64,000 nt of DNA from Alkalihalobacillus sp. AL-G (GTDB lineage: Bacteria; Bacillota; Bacilli; Bacillales; Fictibacillaceae). Below the pieces are notes generated by a model, which was not told the origin of the DNA, ran no database searches, and saw nothing but the letters and a program-made list of their open reading frames with translations. Both the position numbers and the translations under genes were made by a program. The stretch's first letter is position 1. Each line of letters begins with the position of its first letter. The stretch spans positions 2,790,001 through 2,854,000 of the forward strand of contig NZ_CP094656.1 in the NCBI RefSeq assembly GCF_030643805.1. The letters run 5' to 3'. Shown one piece after another: positions 48,954 through 57,312 of the stretch.

Positions 48954-49262
48954 TTATCCGTTAATTTTGTCGATTACAACTTTTGTGTAAGGTTGACGGT
49001 GTCCTTGCTTACGACGATAGTTTTTCTTAGGCTTGAACTTGTAGACTACGATTTTCTTGTTGCGGCCTTGCTTTTCAACTTTAGCCGTAACAGTAGCGCC
49101 ATCAACAAGTGGGCTTCCTACTTTAACATCGTCTCCGCCTACCATCAATACACGGTCGAATGTAACAGTTTCACCTGCTTCAGCATTGACTTTCTCAATG
49201 TAAAGCTCTTGTCCTTCTTCAACGCGGTATTGCTTTCCACCAGCTTCAATAATTGCGTACAT
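48954..49262 (-). CDS. rplU: Ribosomal protein L21
   Basis: A 102-residue 50S protein. It begins [18 protein letters not shown] and ends with the rRNA-binding [14 protein letters not shown]. The start is the second codon of an ATGATG pair; GGAGG lies nine bases upstream of it. First gene of rplU-prp-rpmA, behind an L21 leader. Confidence 0.97.
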   Translation of the reverse strand: MYAIIEAGGKQYRVEEGQELYIEKVNAEAGETVTFDRVLMVGGDDVKVGSPLVDGATVTAKVEKQGRNKKIVVYKFKPKKNYRRKQGHRQPYTKVVIDKING

Positions 49263-49265
49263 CAT

Positions 49266-49440
49266 GTTGCACCTCCTATTTACTCAGACTCGCCATCACA
49301 GGTGCGGACTACAAGAGTAGATTCAGTTCGATCATGTCAAAAAAAGTGACAGTATCGACCTAATTTCTAACCCGAATGTTAGCCTGCTTTATGATAACCT
49401 GATCTGCGCGGTTGGAGCGTGAAGGCTCCAAAACTAACGA
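49266..49440 (-). promoter_or_regulatory. L21 ribosomal protein leader
   Basis: The 5' UTR of about 175 bases has a GGAGC-CTTCAC-GCTCC hairpin near the start. It ends GGCGAGTCTGAGTAAATAGG just before the ribosome binding site. Firmicutes carry an L21 leader motif here that is thought to mediate feedback by L21. The identification rests on position and overall structure. Confidence 0.7.
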
Positions 49441-49444
49441 AAAA

Positions 49445-49474
49445 ATCATACCATATTTATTAAGGTGTTGTCAA
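49445..49474 (-). promoter_or_regulatory. SigA promoter of rplU-prp-rpmA
   Basis: TTGACA (49469-49474), an 18-base spacer and TATGAT (49445-49450). The -35 box lies just past the stop codon of the RNase E/G gene. Confidence 0.88.
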
Positions 49475-49481
49475 TCTTGTT

Positions 49482-50954
49482 CTAGTTTTCTCTATGGGAA
49501 ATTCGGTCCTCGATATCAGAGGTGGAACCGATATGCTTAATCATATAGTGATTGGTTTGTAAGTCTCTGTCTTCAGTGACATACACTTGCGCAGGGGTAA
49601 ACCTTGAAAGCTCGTCCAGTCTTGACTCCCCATTTTCTCTAAGGAAGTTATTAATCGACTTCGAAACGACTACCCATACTCCTTCTTCATCCATATTGCG
49701 GAGTTCGTACAAGTCCCGCTCCAATGAATAATAAGCTGATTCGATCGACCTCGTCCGCCCATTACCATTACAGCAAGAACATGGACCTGTTAAAGTAGCC
49801 GGAAGACTCTCCTGCATCTTCTTTCTTGTAACCTCCATCAGACCTAGTGTCGTATAACCGTGTGCTCTTGCTAAAACAGGATCTTTGCTTAGTTCATCCT
49901 GCAAACACTGAAACACTTCATCTTGGTCAGATTGATTTTTCATACGGATAAAATCGATAAGGATCATCCCGCTTATGTTTCGTAATCTTATTTGGTGGGA
50001 TGCTTCTTTTGCAGCAAGAAGATTGGTTTCTAGAACTGTTGTTTCTCGATCATGCCTTCCAGTGAACTTTCCTGTATTAACATCTACAACCGTCATAGCT
50101 TCCGTCGAATCAATGACAAGATGCCCCCCATTTTTCAGCCAAACGTAAGGTTCGTTTCCCTTATCAAGGACTGCGTCAATTTGATAGTAGGAGAAGATGT
50201 TTTCTGTTATTGGATGCAGGTGTACATTATTCTGTAGGTGTGGGAAGTCAACTTTACATTTCTGATAAGCCTCAAAATCATCTAGGACAATTTCCACTTC
50301 GCCATTCGAAATATACTGCATGGCTCGTTCAAGTACAGTATTTCCCCCTTGTAAAAGAGAAGGCTTTTTCGAAATGTTTGCTCGACTCTGAAGGGTGTTC
50401 CACTGTTCCCGAAGTTTCATCAATTCCAAAGTAAGGTCTTCAATTGAAGCATGCTCACTTGATGTCCGCATGATCAGGCCCTCTTTTTCGTTCACTAAAG
50501 ACGACCCAACCTCACGTAATTGAACCCGTTTCTTTTCAGGCAGTTTTTTCGATACCGCAATATAATTTCCGTGTGGTAAAAAGACAACATTTTTACCGCG
50601 TAGGGTAATGTTTTTCGTTAATAATGGCCCTTTTGTTTGAGAGGCTTCCTTTTTTACCTGTACGATTATGGATTGTCCTTCGGTAATAAGCTGTGAAATA
50701 GGCGGTGTTGGATCATCATTGTCTTTATTCTCAAAAAACAGGTCCTTAGCGTGGACAAACCCGTTTTGAACCGTCCCGATATTAATGAAGGCAGCCTGTA
50801 TGCCAGATAAAACTTTCGCTGCTTTCCCTAAGTAGATACTGCCTACTCTTGCTTCTGAATCTGGACGGTCAATAAGTATATCTTTGACACGGCCATCCTC
50901 CAGAATTGCAGCTCTTTTTTCAGATGTCGCTATGTTCAATATTATTTGCTTCAA
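49482..50954 (-). CDS. rng: Ribonuclease E/G family protein
   Basis: A 490-residue RNase E/G-type endoribonuclease. An S1 domain (about residues 35-120) is followed by the catalytic DNase I-like subdomain, with VDVNTGKFTG and ILIDFIRMK carrying the metal-binding Asp residues. A zinc-link CSCC lies at 392-395. The length matches RNase G, with no RNase E scaffold tail. B. subtilis lacks this enzyme; some other Bacillaceae keep it upstream of rplU. TTG start past GAGG. It is likely to act in rRNA or mRNA processing. Confidence 0.93.
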   Translation of the reverse strand: MKQIILNIATSEKRAAILEDGRVKDILIDRPDSEARVGSIYLGKAAKVLSGIQAAFINIGTVQNGFVHAKDLFFENKDNDDPTPPISQLITEGQSIIVQVKKEASQTKGPLLTKNITLRGKNVVFLPHGNYIAVSKKLPEKKRVQLREVGSSLVNEKEGLIMRTSSEHASIEDLTLELMKLREQWNTLQSRANISKKPSLLQGGNTVLERAMQYISNGEVEIVLDDFEAYQKCKVDFPHLQNNVHLHPITENIFSYYQIDAVLDKGNEPYVWLKNGGHLVIDSTEAMTVVDVNTGKFTGRHDRETTVLETNLLAAKEASHQIRLRNISGMILIDFIRMKNQSDQDEVFQCLQDELSKDPVLARAHGYTTLGLMEVTRKKMQESLPATLTGPCSCCNGNGRTRSIESAYYSLERDLYELRNMDEEGVWVVVSKSINNFLRENGESRLDELSRFTPAQVYVTEDRDLQTNHYMIKHIGSTSDIEDRISHREN

Positions 50955-50995
50955 CTTGTTTCCTCACTTTTCCGATCAATCGATTTCTTCTTATT

Positions 50996-51847
50996 CTATC
51001 GAAAAAGGTCGTGAATTGCACACGAAACAGCACTATTTTTAAAATAGGCAGATAGGAGTTCCTTTTCTTTACACATGTAAGGTGGAGAGGCTTTAACGAG
51101 AATATCATGCTCATACCCTTTATAGAAATGGTTCAGTACATGGTCTACTCGAAGATCAGGCGATACCGAAATAACACGTTTTTTTGTAAAAGATGCCGGT
51201 AAATGAAATCGCTCTAACAAAAAGCGAAGATAAACGTAGGATTGATGCTTCCATTCTATGTAGTGCGCATAAAGAAGAAAAAGCAAGATGACGACAAGGT
51301 TCAAGTTAAAGGAGTACAGAGTAAGCGAAACGATGAAAAACAAGATTAGAAATGTAGCCGAAACTAGAATTGTCCACCTCTTCGCCTTTCGAAATGGTAA
51401 ATAGACCGTTGAAAGAAGAAATAACAATTTACCACCGTCCAGCGGCCATATTGGCAATAGGTTGAATAATAAAATCATCCAATTTATTGAGACGAGCATT
51501 TCTAATAAATGAGGATCGCCAATTCCGAAGTTTAATCCAGCTTTTGCGACGGCAAGCATCCATACATGTTGGAAGGGTCCAGCTAAAATAACTAATAATT
51601 CTTCGTGGTAAGGTCGATTTCCATACTCGTCCATTTCGGCAACCCCGCCGAACGGAAGTAATTCAATTTTTACAAGTCTCCATTTTAGCACTGCAGCCGT
51701 GATTGCGTGTCCGAGTTCATGAATTAATATGACACTGAATAGAATGATCAGTTCACGGAAGTGTCCAGTCACTATTCCTAATCCGCCTAGCCCCCAAAGA
51801 AGCGGATTGATTTTGATGATTGAAAGCACATTCAGCATGGTGATCAT
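50996..51847 (-). CDS. spoIVFB: Intramembrane metalloprotease SpoIVFB
   Basis: A 283-residue M50 site-2 protease. HELGH is at residues 43-47 and the third zinc ligand is in PIWPLDGGK (Asp137). About six membrane helices precede a C-terminal CBS-like region. It cleaves pro-SigK in the mother cell on a signal from the forespore. The ATG overlaps the spoIVFA stop (ATGA). Partner genes spoIVFA (adjacent) and bofC (10 kb away) are in the window. Confidence 0.93.
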   Translation of the reverse strand: MITMLNVLSIIKINPLLWGLGGLGIVTGHFRELIILFSVILIHELGHAITAAVLKWRLVKIELLPFGGVAEMDEYGNRPYHEELLVILAGPFQHVWMLAVAKAGLNFGIGDPHLLEMLVSINWMILLFNLLPIWPLDGGKLLFLLSTVYLPFRKAKRWTILVSATFLILFFIVSLTLYSFNLNLVVILLFLLYAHYIEWKHQSYVYLRFLLERFHLPASFTKKRVISVSPDLRVDHVLNHFYKGYEHDILVKASPPYMCKEKELLSAYFKNSAVSCAIHDLFR

Positions 51848-52587
51848 TCAATGGACAATACCTTTAAAGGATCAATAAAACTTCCATCGTTCTTTATTGC
51901 AAAATAGAACAATCCCGATTCCGAACCTTCCTCAGAGCTTACCTTTCCGAGTACCGTCCCGCTTTCTATGTAATTGTATAATTTGATGTCTCCATTAATT
52001 TCATCTAATTTTCCGTACCAAGTATCACTTCCATCAAAATGTTGTACGACAACGGTTTTTCCGATTTGGTCCTTTTCACCGACATAAATGACAAAACCTT
52101 CCTTTATAGAGGAGACTTCTGTATTGGTTCCCGTTTCAAGAAGAATCCCTTTCCCGTTATCTTTAAATGACTGTAATACCTTCGTATTTGCAGGTAAGGC
52201 GTATTTTTGAACATTGTCCTCTCCATCTGCCTTAGAACCCTTTTCATTATCGCTTGGGAAAAAAGCTAGCGGTTTCCCAAACGTTTCCTCGTACCATCCA
52301 CTCACTTTGGCAAACTTAAATTCCTCTTGAAACGCACTGATCACTTGTTCTTTAATCGGTAGTAGGTTGGGAGAAGGATTTTTGAATACAATTCCGATTA
52401 TAAGAAAGATACATACAGAAGCCATTAAACGAAAAAGCAGACCTTCTGATGAAAAAAGTGGATGTCCGCTCTGTAGCTTGTCAGAATCGTCCGCATATAT
52501 TCTTTGTGTTTTGTTAGTCGCACTCTGATCGTGTTTTTCCAGCATGCCCTGATAACGCCTTCTTAGCTCATCCGCTCTATTTTTCAT
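51844..52587 (-). CDS. spoIVFA: Stage IV sporulation protein FA
   Basis: A 247-residue protein. A cytoplasmic basic N terminus, one membrane segment (about residues 65-85) and a C-terminal M23/LytM-like domain containing GFVIYVGEKDQIGKTVVVQH. It holds SpoIVFB inactive until SpoIVB cuts it. The ATG at 52587 follows GGAAGGG; a longer frame begins 36 bases upstream. The next gene upstream is now the passenger gene of an IS element, where B. subtilis has minD. Confidence 0.9.
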   Translation of the reverse strand: MKNRADELRRRYQGMLEKHDQSATNKTQRIYADDSDKLQSGHPLFSSEGLLFRLMASVCIFLIIGIVFKNPSPNLLPIKEQVISAFQEEFKFAKVSGWYEETFGKPLAFFPSDNEKGSKADGEDNVQKYALPANTKVLQSFKDNGKGILLETGTNTEVSSIKEGFVIYVGEKDQIGKTVVVQHFDGSDTWYGKLDEINGDIKLYNYIESGTVLGKVSSEEGSESGLFYFAIKNDGSFIDPLKVLSIE

Positions 52588-52694
52588 TAAAAACCCTTCC
52601 TCTGCTCTTAGTTTGTACATCATATGACTTGTCCCCAGCTATTATGACTCCAAGAGCATTAGTAAAGGTTATTCATGTGTAAAGTTGATTTTTT

Positions 52695-52702
52695 AAAATA
52701 AA
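52695..52702. repeat. Target site duplication, left copy
   Basis: AAAATAAA directly abuts the left terminal repeat and is repeated exactly at 54298-54305. Confidence 0.88.
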
Positions 52703-52731
52703 GGCTCTGTTAAAGTCTGGTGTTGATATTT
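52703..52731 (+). repeat. Left terminal inverted repeat
   Basis: GGCTCTGTTAAAGT-CTGG-TGTTGATATTT. It mirrors 54269-54297 except for the four central bases. Confidence 0.9.
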
Positions 52732-52740
52732 ATAGAAATA

Positions 52741-52770
52741 ATAGGACTTCCAATTATATGGAAGTCCTAT
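52741..52770 (-). terminator. Perfect hairpin after the SDR gene
   Basis: ATAGGACTTCC and GGAAGTCCTAT are 11-bp arms around an 8-base loop. The following T-tract is weak (TATTATTTC). It may terminate SDR transcription inside the element. Confidence 0.6.
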
Positions 52771-52890
52771 ACTGAATATTGTCTATTAAACTAACGCCCC
52801 CTGTAGCTTAAGTACAATATTTTACAATCTTTCTTTTGTATTAGAAATTAACTTATTTTCAACTCTTGCCCCTATTGTACAGGAAGCTGA

Positions 52891-53709
52891 TTATCCTTCA
52901 AATGGCAAAGGTTGAGTTCCATCTACATCCGTAAAGCCATATTTTCTCGCTAGTTTAGCCACCATTATTGCGTCGCCAGAAAACTTTGATACCGTGGAGT
53001 CTGTTGCCAATGCCACAACTGCACGACCTACATACGCTGTTGTTTCCGTTGTTCCATCCTCTGGTCCAAAACCTGAATCTATAACTCTTTCTGTCCTCAT
53101 CCAACCTGGGCAAACAGCAACGGTTGAAACGTTGAAGTCCTTTAATTCTTTTGCCATTCCTAGTGTCATTCGATTGATAGCATTCATAGCTAAATCATAA
53201 TATAAATTACCTGAAATCTTGTCCTTGATAAAAAATGTGATATTCACAATTAGCCCTTTATGGTGTTGCTTCATCAGAGGTACAGCGTATCGAGTAGTCA
53301 GCAAATAAGCTTGCGGTCCAGCAACCATCATAGCATCCCAATGCTCGAGTGGCCGTTCCCAAAAATGTCGTCCATCTCCTGATGGTAGAGAACTTTCGGA
53401 GCCACCAAATACACTATTGACTAAAATATCAATCCGACCATGTTCCCTTTCAATTTGCTCAAACAGGTTTCTCACGTCATTGTCGCTTGTATGGTCACAT
53501 CGTATGGCGAGGCCCTTACCTCCTCGTGAAGTGACACCATCGGCAGTTTCCTCAATGGTTTCTGATCGATTATCGGTTGCAGCTCCCTTTACACTCCGAC
53601 CTGTCACATACACCGTCGCACCTGCACTGCCTAGTTCGAAGGCAATCCCTCTACCCGCTCCACGGGAAGCACCTGTAACAACAGCAATCTTCCCTTGTAA
53701 TGGTTTCAT
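52891..53709 (-). CDS. SDR family oxidoreductase, catalytic lysine lost
   Basis: A 272-residue classical-type short-chain dehydrogenase. The cofactor motif TGASRGAGRGIA is at about residues 14-25. DHTSD and ILVNSVFGG follow. The active-site segment reads NLYYDLAMNAINRM: Tyr171 is kept, but the usual YxxxK lysine is Met175 and the catalytic serine position appears to be Thr158. The rest looks intact, including PGWMRTERV. It is the passenger of the IS1595-type element, so horizontal transfer is likely. The substrate is unknown and activity is doubtful. Confidence 0.85.
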   Translation of the reverse strand: MKPLQGKIAVVTGASRGAGRGIAFELGSAGATVYVTGRSVKGAATDNRSETIEETADGVTSRGGKGLAIRCDHTSDNDVRNLFEQIEREHGRIDILVNSVFGGSESSLPSGDGRHFWERPLEHWDAMMVAGPQAYLLTTRYAVPLMKQHHKGLIVNITFFIKDKISGNLYYDLAMNAINRMTLGMAKELKDFNVSTVAVCPGWMRTERVIDSGFGPEDGTTETTAYVGRAVVALATDSTVSKFSGDAIMVAKLARKYGFTDVDGTQPLPFEG

Positions 53710-53824
53710 ATTTTCCTAACTCCCTTACCTATCTCAATTTTAAATACAGAAAAATATTTATCACAAACACATTCTCGTTTAAAAGTTTATGCCTAATAGC
53801 TTTGTCTAATTGCTCTTTTGTAAA

Positions 53825-54220
53825 TCAACCCATTCCTAACCTCTGGGAAAAGATCAACTTGTCACGGTGTCTCACGACCAATACATATACCTGCTCGTTT
53901 CTTATGCCTCGTTTCTTTGCGGAACCGCCTCTTTTACGGGATTTTCCATCCTTAATCTTCCTTTGTCCTTTTTCAGAGTAGAGGAAATAGGTCTCGGCCA
54001 TTTCAACGATACCTTGGAAGTTTGATAGTTCCATTTGCTTTAATGCCGTTAGGAGCTTTGTGCCTCCAATAGAACAAGGTCACGTGCAGTAACTTCGTCT
54101 ATTAATTCTGCTGATTTACGGAGAAAATAACCCTCTGTCATACATTCGATAAATTTAATCCAACGGTTGAGATGACGAGTTCGATATAATGCCGTATTCG
54201 TGTTGCTCTCACGGTCATCA
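53825..54220 (-). pseudogene. IS1595 family transposase remnant
   Basis: Fragments in three frames read LNRWIKFIECMTEGYFLRKS, then VTLFYWRHK, then LLTALKQMELSNFQGIVEM and AETYFLYSEKGQ. They join across single-base insertions near 54087 and 54056. The catalytic DETYF is AETYF (codon at 53996-53998). The zinc-ribbon N terminus and the distal catalytic part are missing. The pieces YWRHK, ETYF and RKRGGxAKKRG are typical of IS1595/ISXO2 transposases. Confidence 0.85.
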
Positions 54221-54268
54221 CCAACTTATTTGATGAATTCATTGCAGAACATTTGTTCCATTTATGCA

Positions 54269-54297
54269 AAATATCAACAATGAACTTTAACAGAGCC
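54269..54297 (-). repeat. Right terminal inverted repeat
   Basis: The minus strand reads GGCTCTGTTAAAGT-TCAT-TGTTGATATTT. Confidence 0.9.
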
Positions 54298-54331
54298 AAA
54301 ATAAAAAGAGCTGACCCGTCAGAGTCAACTC
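54298..54331 (-). terminator. Terminator of the min operon, at the IS insertion site
   Basis: GAGTTGAC (54324-54331, overlapping the minD stop) pairs with GTCAGCTC (54308-54315), followed by TTTTTATTTT. The U-tract contains the right target duplication (54298-54305). Confidence 0.85.
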
Positions 54332-55122
54332 CTCATCCCAAAGAAACTTTTCATTTTTTTCATTAAGCCCTTGTCTTGTTGTAAAGACATTAACGGAACA
54401 GATTCGCCTAAAATTCGTCTAGCGATATTCCGGTAAGCGATCGATGCTTTCGTGTCCGGGCTTAATGCGATTGGTTCACCACGATTTGAAGCTTTAATTA
54501 CATTTTCATCATCGATTACTACTCCAATCAGTTCGATTGAAAGAATCGAAACAATCTCGTCTACATCAAGCGAGTCACCGTTTTCCATCATATGTGTTTT
54601 AACACGATTGACAATCAACCTCGGCGGTTCTATATCCTCTTGCTCTAGTAACCCGATTATTCGGTCTGCATCCCGAACAGAAGAAGTTTCAGGATTGGTA
54701 ACGACGATGGACTTGTCCGCTCCAGCAACAGCATTTTTATACCCTTGTTCAATACCTGCAGGACAATCGATGATCACATAGTCGTAATCCTGTTTAAGCT
54801 CTTGTACGATTTTTTTCATTTGATCTGGTTGTATATCATGCTTATCTTTCGTCTGAGCTGCCGGAAGAAGATAAAGACACTCGAATCGTTTATCCTTGAT
54901 CAACGCTTGATGTAACTTGCAGCGCCCATGAGCAACATCCACTAAATCATAGATGATTCGGTTTTCAAGTCCCATGACGACATCAAGATTCCGTAATCCG
55001 ATATCGGTGTCGATCAAGCAGACTTTCTTTCCGAGAAGTGCAAGCGATGTTCCTATGTTTGCTGAAGTTGTAGTTTTTCCTACTCCACCTTTTCCGGATG
55101 TAATAACGATTGCTTCACCCAC
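54325..55122 (-). CDS. minD: Septum site-determining ATPase MinD
   Basis: A 265-residue ParA/MinD ATPase. The deviant Walker A is SGKGGVGKTTTSAN. The C-terminal amphipathic membrane helix is KGLMKKMKSFFGMRS. With MinC it blocks FtsZ assembly away from midcell. The start is a GTG past AAAGGGG. It follows minC by 17 bases. The terminator that follows has been split by an IS element, without touching the coding sequence. Confidence 0.97.
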   Translation of the reverse strand: MGEAIVITSGKGGVGKTTTSANIGTSLALLGKKVCLIDTDIGLRNLDVVMGLENRIIYDLVDVAHGRCKLHQALIKDKRFECLYLLPAAQTKDKHDIQPDQMKKIVQELKQDYDYVIIDCPAGIEQGYKNAVAGADKSIVVTNPETSSVRDADRIIGLLEQEDIEPPRLIVNRVKTHMMENGDSLDVDEIVSILSIELIGVVIDDENVIKASNRGEPIALSPDTKASIAYRNIARRILGESVPLMSLQQDKGLMKKMKSFFGMRS

Positions 55123-55139
55123 AAAACATTCCCCTTTCC

Positions 55140-55829
55140 CTACAGTCGGTTTAAACCGGGTCTAATCTGATGCAATATATTTATGCGATCAAACTTGATC
55201 GACCTGCTTTCTTCATCAAGGAAGGCACATTCTCCTACTGTTTCGAGAGATCGGTTTCCTTCCTCAGCCTGAACATATTCATCCGCAATTCGGATCATGT
55301 TGGCATCCATTACTGCAGCTGTTACGATCGCATCCTTCTTACCATCGAAACCCGCATGTGCCGTTCCTTTTAATGCGCCCATGACAAATATATTTCCTGT
55401 TGCTATCACGCATCCCCCAGGATTGACATCACCGACCAATAACAAATCTCCCTGTACTTTAAGAATTTGTCCGGATCGAACCATTCGGCTTACGGAAGTA
55501 ACTTCGGTTTCTCTCCTCAGTTCCTCTGCCTTATCTTTTGTAATTACGTCACTATCGATTTCATCTACGAGCAAATGTTTCTGTTGATAAACAATTTTTC
55601 GTAAAAGATCTTTTTGTTCTTCTGACAAATATCGTTTACCGACTTTAACGTTGACAGATAATTTCGGCATGTCGGACGTATCATCAGCGGGCGTTCGGAT
55701 TAGCTTGGCTTCCAGTTCCGATAACAATTGGTCAAATGAACAGTCGTCATCGAGATGAAGAATCAAGCCTTCCTTCGTCCCTTTTATTGTAACGTAATGT
55801 GGTTTTCCTTGTTTCTGTTTCTGCGCCAT
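55140..55829 (-). CDS. minC: Septum site-determining protein MinC
   Basis: A 229-residue FtsZ inhibitor. The N-terminal domain (HYVTIKGTKEGLILHLDDDC) is followed by a C-terminal right-handed beta helix with GDLLLVGDVNPGGCVIATGN and GTAHAGFDG that binds MinD. The ATG at 55829 lies nine bases past GAGGTG and gives the usual family length; an upstream extension is not conserved and overlaps mreD. Confidence 0.94.
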   Translation of the reverse strand: MAQKQKQGKPHYVTIKGTKEGLILHLDDDCSFDQLLSELEAKLIRTPADDTSDMPKLSVNVKVGKRYLSEEQKDLLRKIVYQQKHLLVDEIDSDVITKDKAEELRRETEVTSVSRMVRSGQILKVQGDLLLVGDVNPGGCVIATGNIFVMGALKGTAHAGFDGKKDAIVTAAVMDANMIRIADEYVQAEEGNRSLETVGECAFLDEESRSIKFDRINILHQIRPGLNRL

Positions 55830-55891
55830 TGCCCTGTTCACCTCAACATACACAAATTCGACAATGCCTTTCTGTATTCCTTTTTTCACAG

Positions 55892-56410
55892 CTATTTTTC
55901 TTGGAGATTCATGGCTAGGTCGAGTAACCATTTTCGAAGCGGATAATAGACTAACACAACAAACACACCATTAAGTAAAAGTGTTGGTAAGTAACGTTGA
56001 TAAACAAATGTATCCCACATCACTTCGGCCACACCTATTAAGGTATAAAGTCCATATACCGTGATTTCGAATGCCGATATACCAACCAACAGTATAAATA
56101 ATGTGACAAAAATATTTCCGTGAAAGTAACGAGCAATGAATGCAGTAAGGTATGCAGTCAGCCCCATTGAAAACATATAGACACCGATCAAATCTGTATA
56201 GATCAAATCGTACAACAATCCAAAAGCGATACCATAAAGAACGCCCCGCATAGGGGAAAGATACATTGCTATAAAGCCAATCATGATCATTACGAGACGT
56301 GGAACCAATATTGTATCATTGTCCATATGCTGCGGCGTAAACACTTGCATCACTGTACTCTCAAAGATAAAAAGCAAATATGTAATGAAAGGAAGAAGAA
56401 ATCGAATCAT
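55892..56410 (-). CDS. mreD: Rod shape-determining protein MreD
   Basis: A 172-residue membrane protein with five to six helices. It is part of the MreBCD-Rod elongation machinery for lateral wall synthesis. The segment MRGVLYGIAFGLLYDL is typical. Its ATG overlaps the mreC stop (ATGA), so translation is coupled. minC follows after 62 bases. Confidence 0.92.
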   Translation of the reverse strand: MIRFLLPFITYLLFIFESTVMQVFTPQHMDNDTILVPRLVMIMIGFIAMYLSPMRGVLYGIAFGLLYDLIYTDLIGVYMFSMGLTAYLTAFIARYFHGNIFVTLFILLVGISAFEITVYGLYTLIGVAEVMWDTFVYQRYLPTLLLNGVFVVLVYYPLRKWLLDLAMNLQEK

Positions 56411-57300
56411 GACGCTCCTTCCCCCTCAATCAGATCTTCCTCGTACTCTACTAATACTTCCTGTATCGTTCGTTCAACGACCATTAAGTGATGAATATCA
56501 TATAAATCAGCTGATGGTTTAATATAAGCCGTCTGGGTAGGTTCAACCTTATCAGGTTCAAAACCAACGATCTTACCGATTTCCAAGCCTTTCGGAAAAA
56601 CACCACCATAACCCGAGGTCGTAACCGTTTGACCTTCCTTCAATGGTTTATCGATCGGAATCATTTTCATAAGTAGAACTTTTCTTTTTTCATCATATCC
56701 CTGGATCAATCCGTGGACAGGATCTTTCTCTCCTTGAACAATTGCAGAGATACGATTCGATGGATCATGACTGCTGATCAATTCGATGGACGAATGGAAA
56801 GCTGAAACTTCATCGACTTTTCCTATTAATCCTTCTGCAGATATAACAGCCATATCCGGTTTGATTCCAGCTTGAGATCCTTTATTGATTTTGACAGACT
56901 GATACCACATCGGGTCAGGAGCCCGTCCAACAACAGTCGTTTGCCACACCTTGAAGTCCGTCAAGGCTTCTTCTTTCTCTAACGTTTTTCTTAACGTTTC
57001 ATTTTCTCTTTTCAAGTCTTTTACCCTGCTGGCAAGCAGATCGTAATCGTTTAATTGTAGCTTTAATATTTTATTTTGTTCATACAAGTCTTTCATTTCG
57101 ATGATATTCTCAAAGAAACCCGCGACAAAGTGTGCGGGTTTATAAAAAACAGATTGTGTCCAGCCTACTGTATCATGTAGGAATTGTTCAGGCCACGTAA
57201 TGTTTTCTCTTTCTTTCATCGAAAAACCGATTAGGGCTACAAGAATGATCATACTTGCAAGTAGGATGATCAGCCGTTTATTTGAAAAAAATTGCGGCAC
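56407..57300 (-). CDS. mreC: Rod shape-determining protein MreC
   Basis: A 297-residue bitopic protein. One membrane helix (about residues 9-26), a coiled coil (about 65-105, LKLQLNDYDLLASRVKDLKR) and a C-terminal double beta-barrel domain. It links MreB filaments to PBPs and RodA outside the membrane. The start is a GTG past GAGGTG. It lies 12 bases after mreB. Confidence 0.94.
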   Translation of the reverse strand: MPQFFSNKRLIILLASMIILVALIGFSMKERENITWPEQFLHDTVGWTQSVFYKPAHFVAGFFENIIEMKDLYEQNKILKLQLNDYDLLASRVKDLKRENETLRKTLEKEEALTDFKVWQTTVVGRAPDPMWYQSVKINKGSQAGIKPDMAVISAEGLIGKVDEVSAFHSSIELISSHDPSNRISAIVQGEKDPVHGLIQGYDEKRKVLLMKMIPIDKPLKEGQTVTTSGYGGVFPKGLEIGKIVGFEPDKVEPTQTAYIKPSADLYDIHHLMVVERTIQEVLVEYEEDLIEGEGAS

Positions 57301-57312
57301 GTTTCACACCTC

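Larger units (their letters stand above)
52703..54297. mobile_element. Decayed IS1595-type element with SDR passenger
   Basis: A 1595-bp element. Its 29-bp terminal inverted repeats agree at 25 positions: GGCTCTGTTAAAGT, four variable bases, then TGTTGATATTT. An exact 8-bp target duplication flanks it, the size usual for IS1595. Inside are a truncated, frameshifted transposase at the right and an intact SDR reading frame at the left, both on the minus strand. It sits between spoIVFA and minD, in the U-tract of the min operon terminator. Moving again would need a transposase from elsewhere. Confidence 0.88.
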
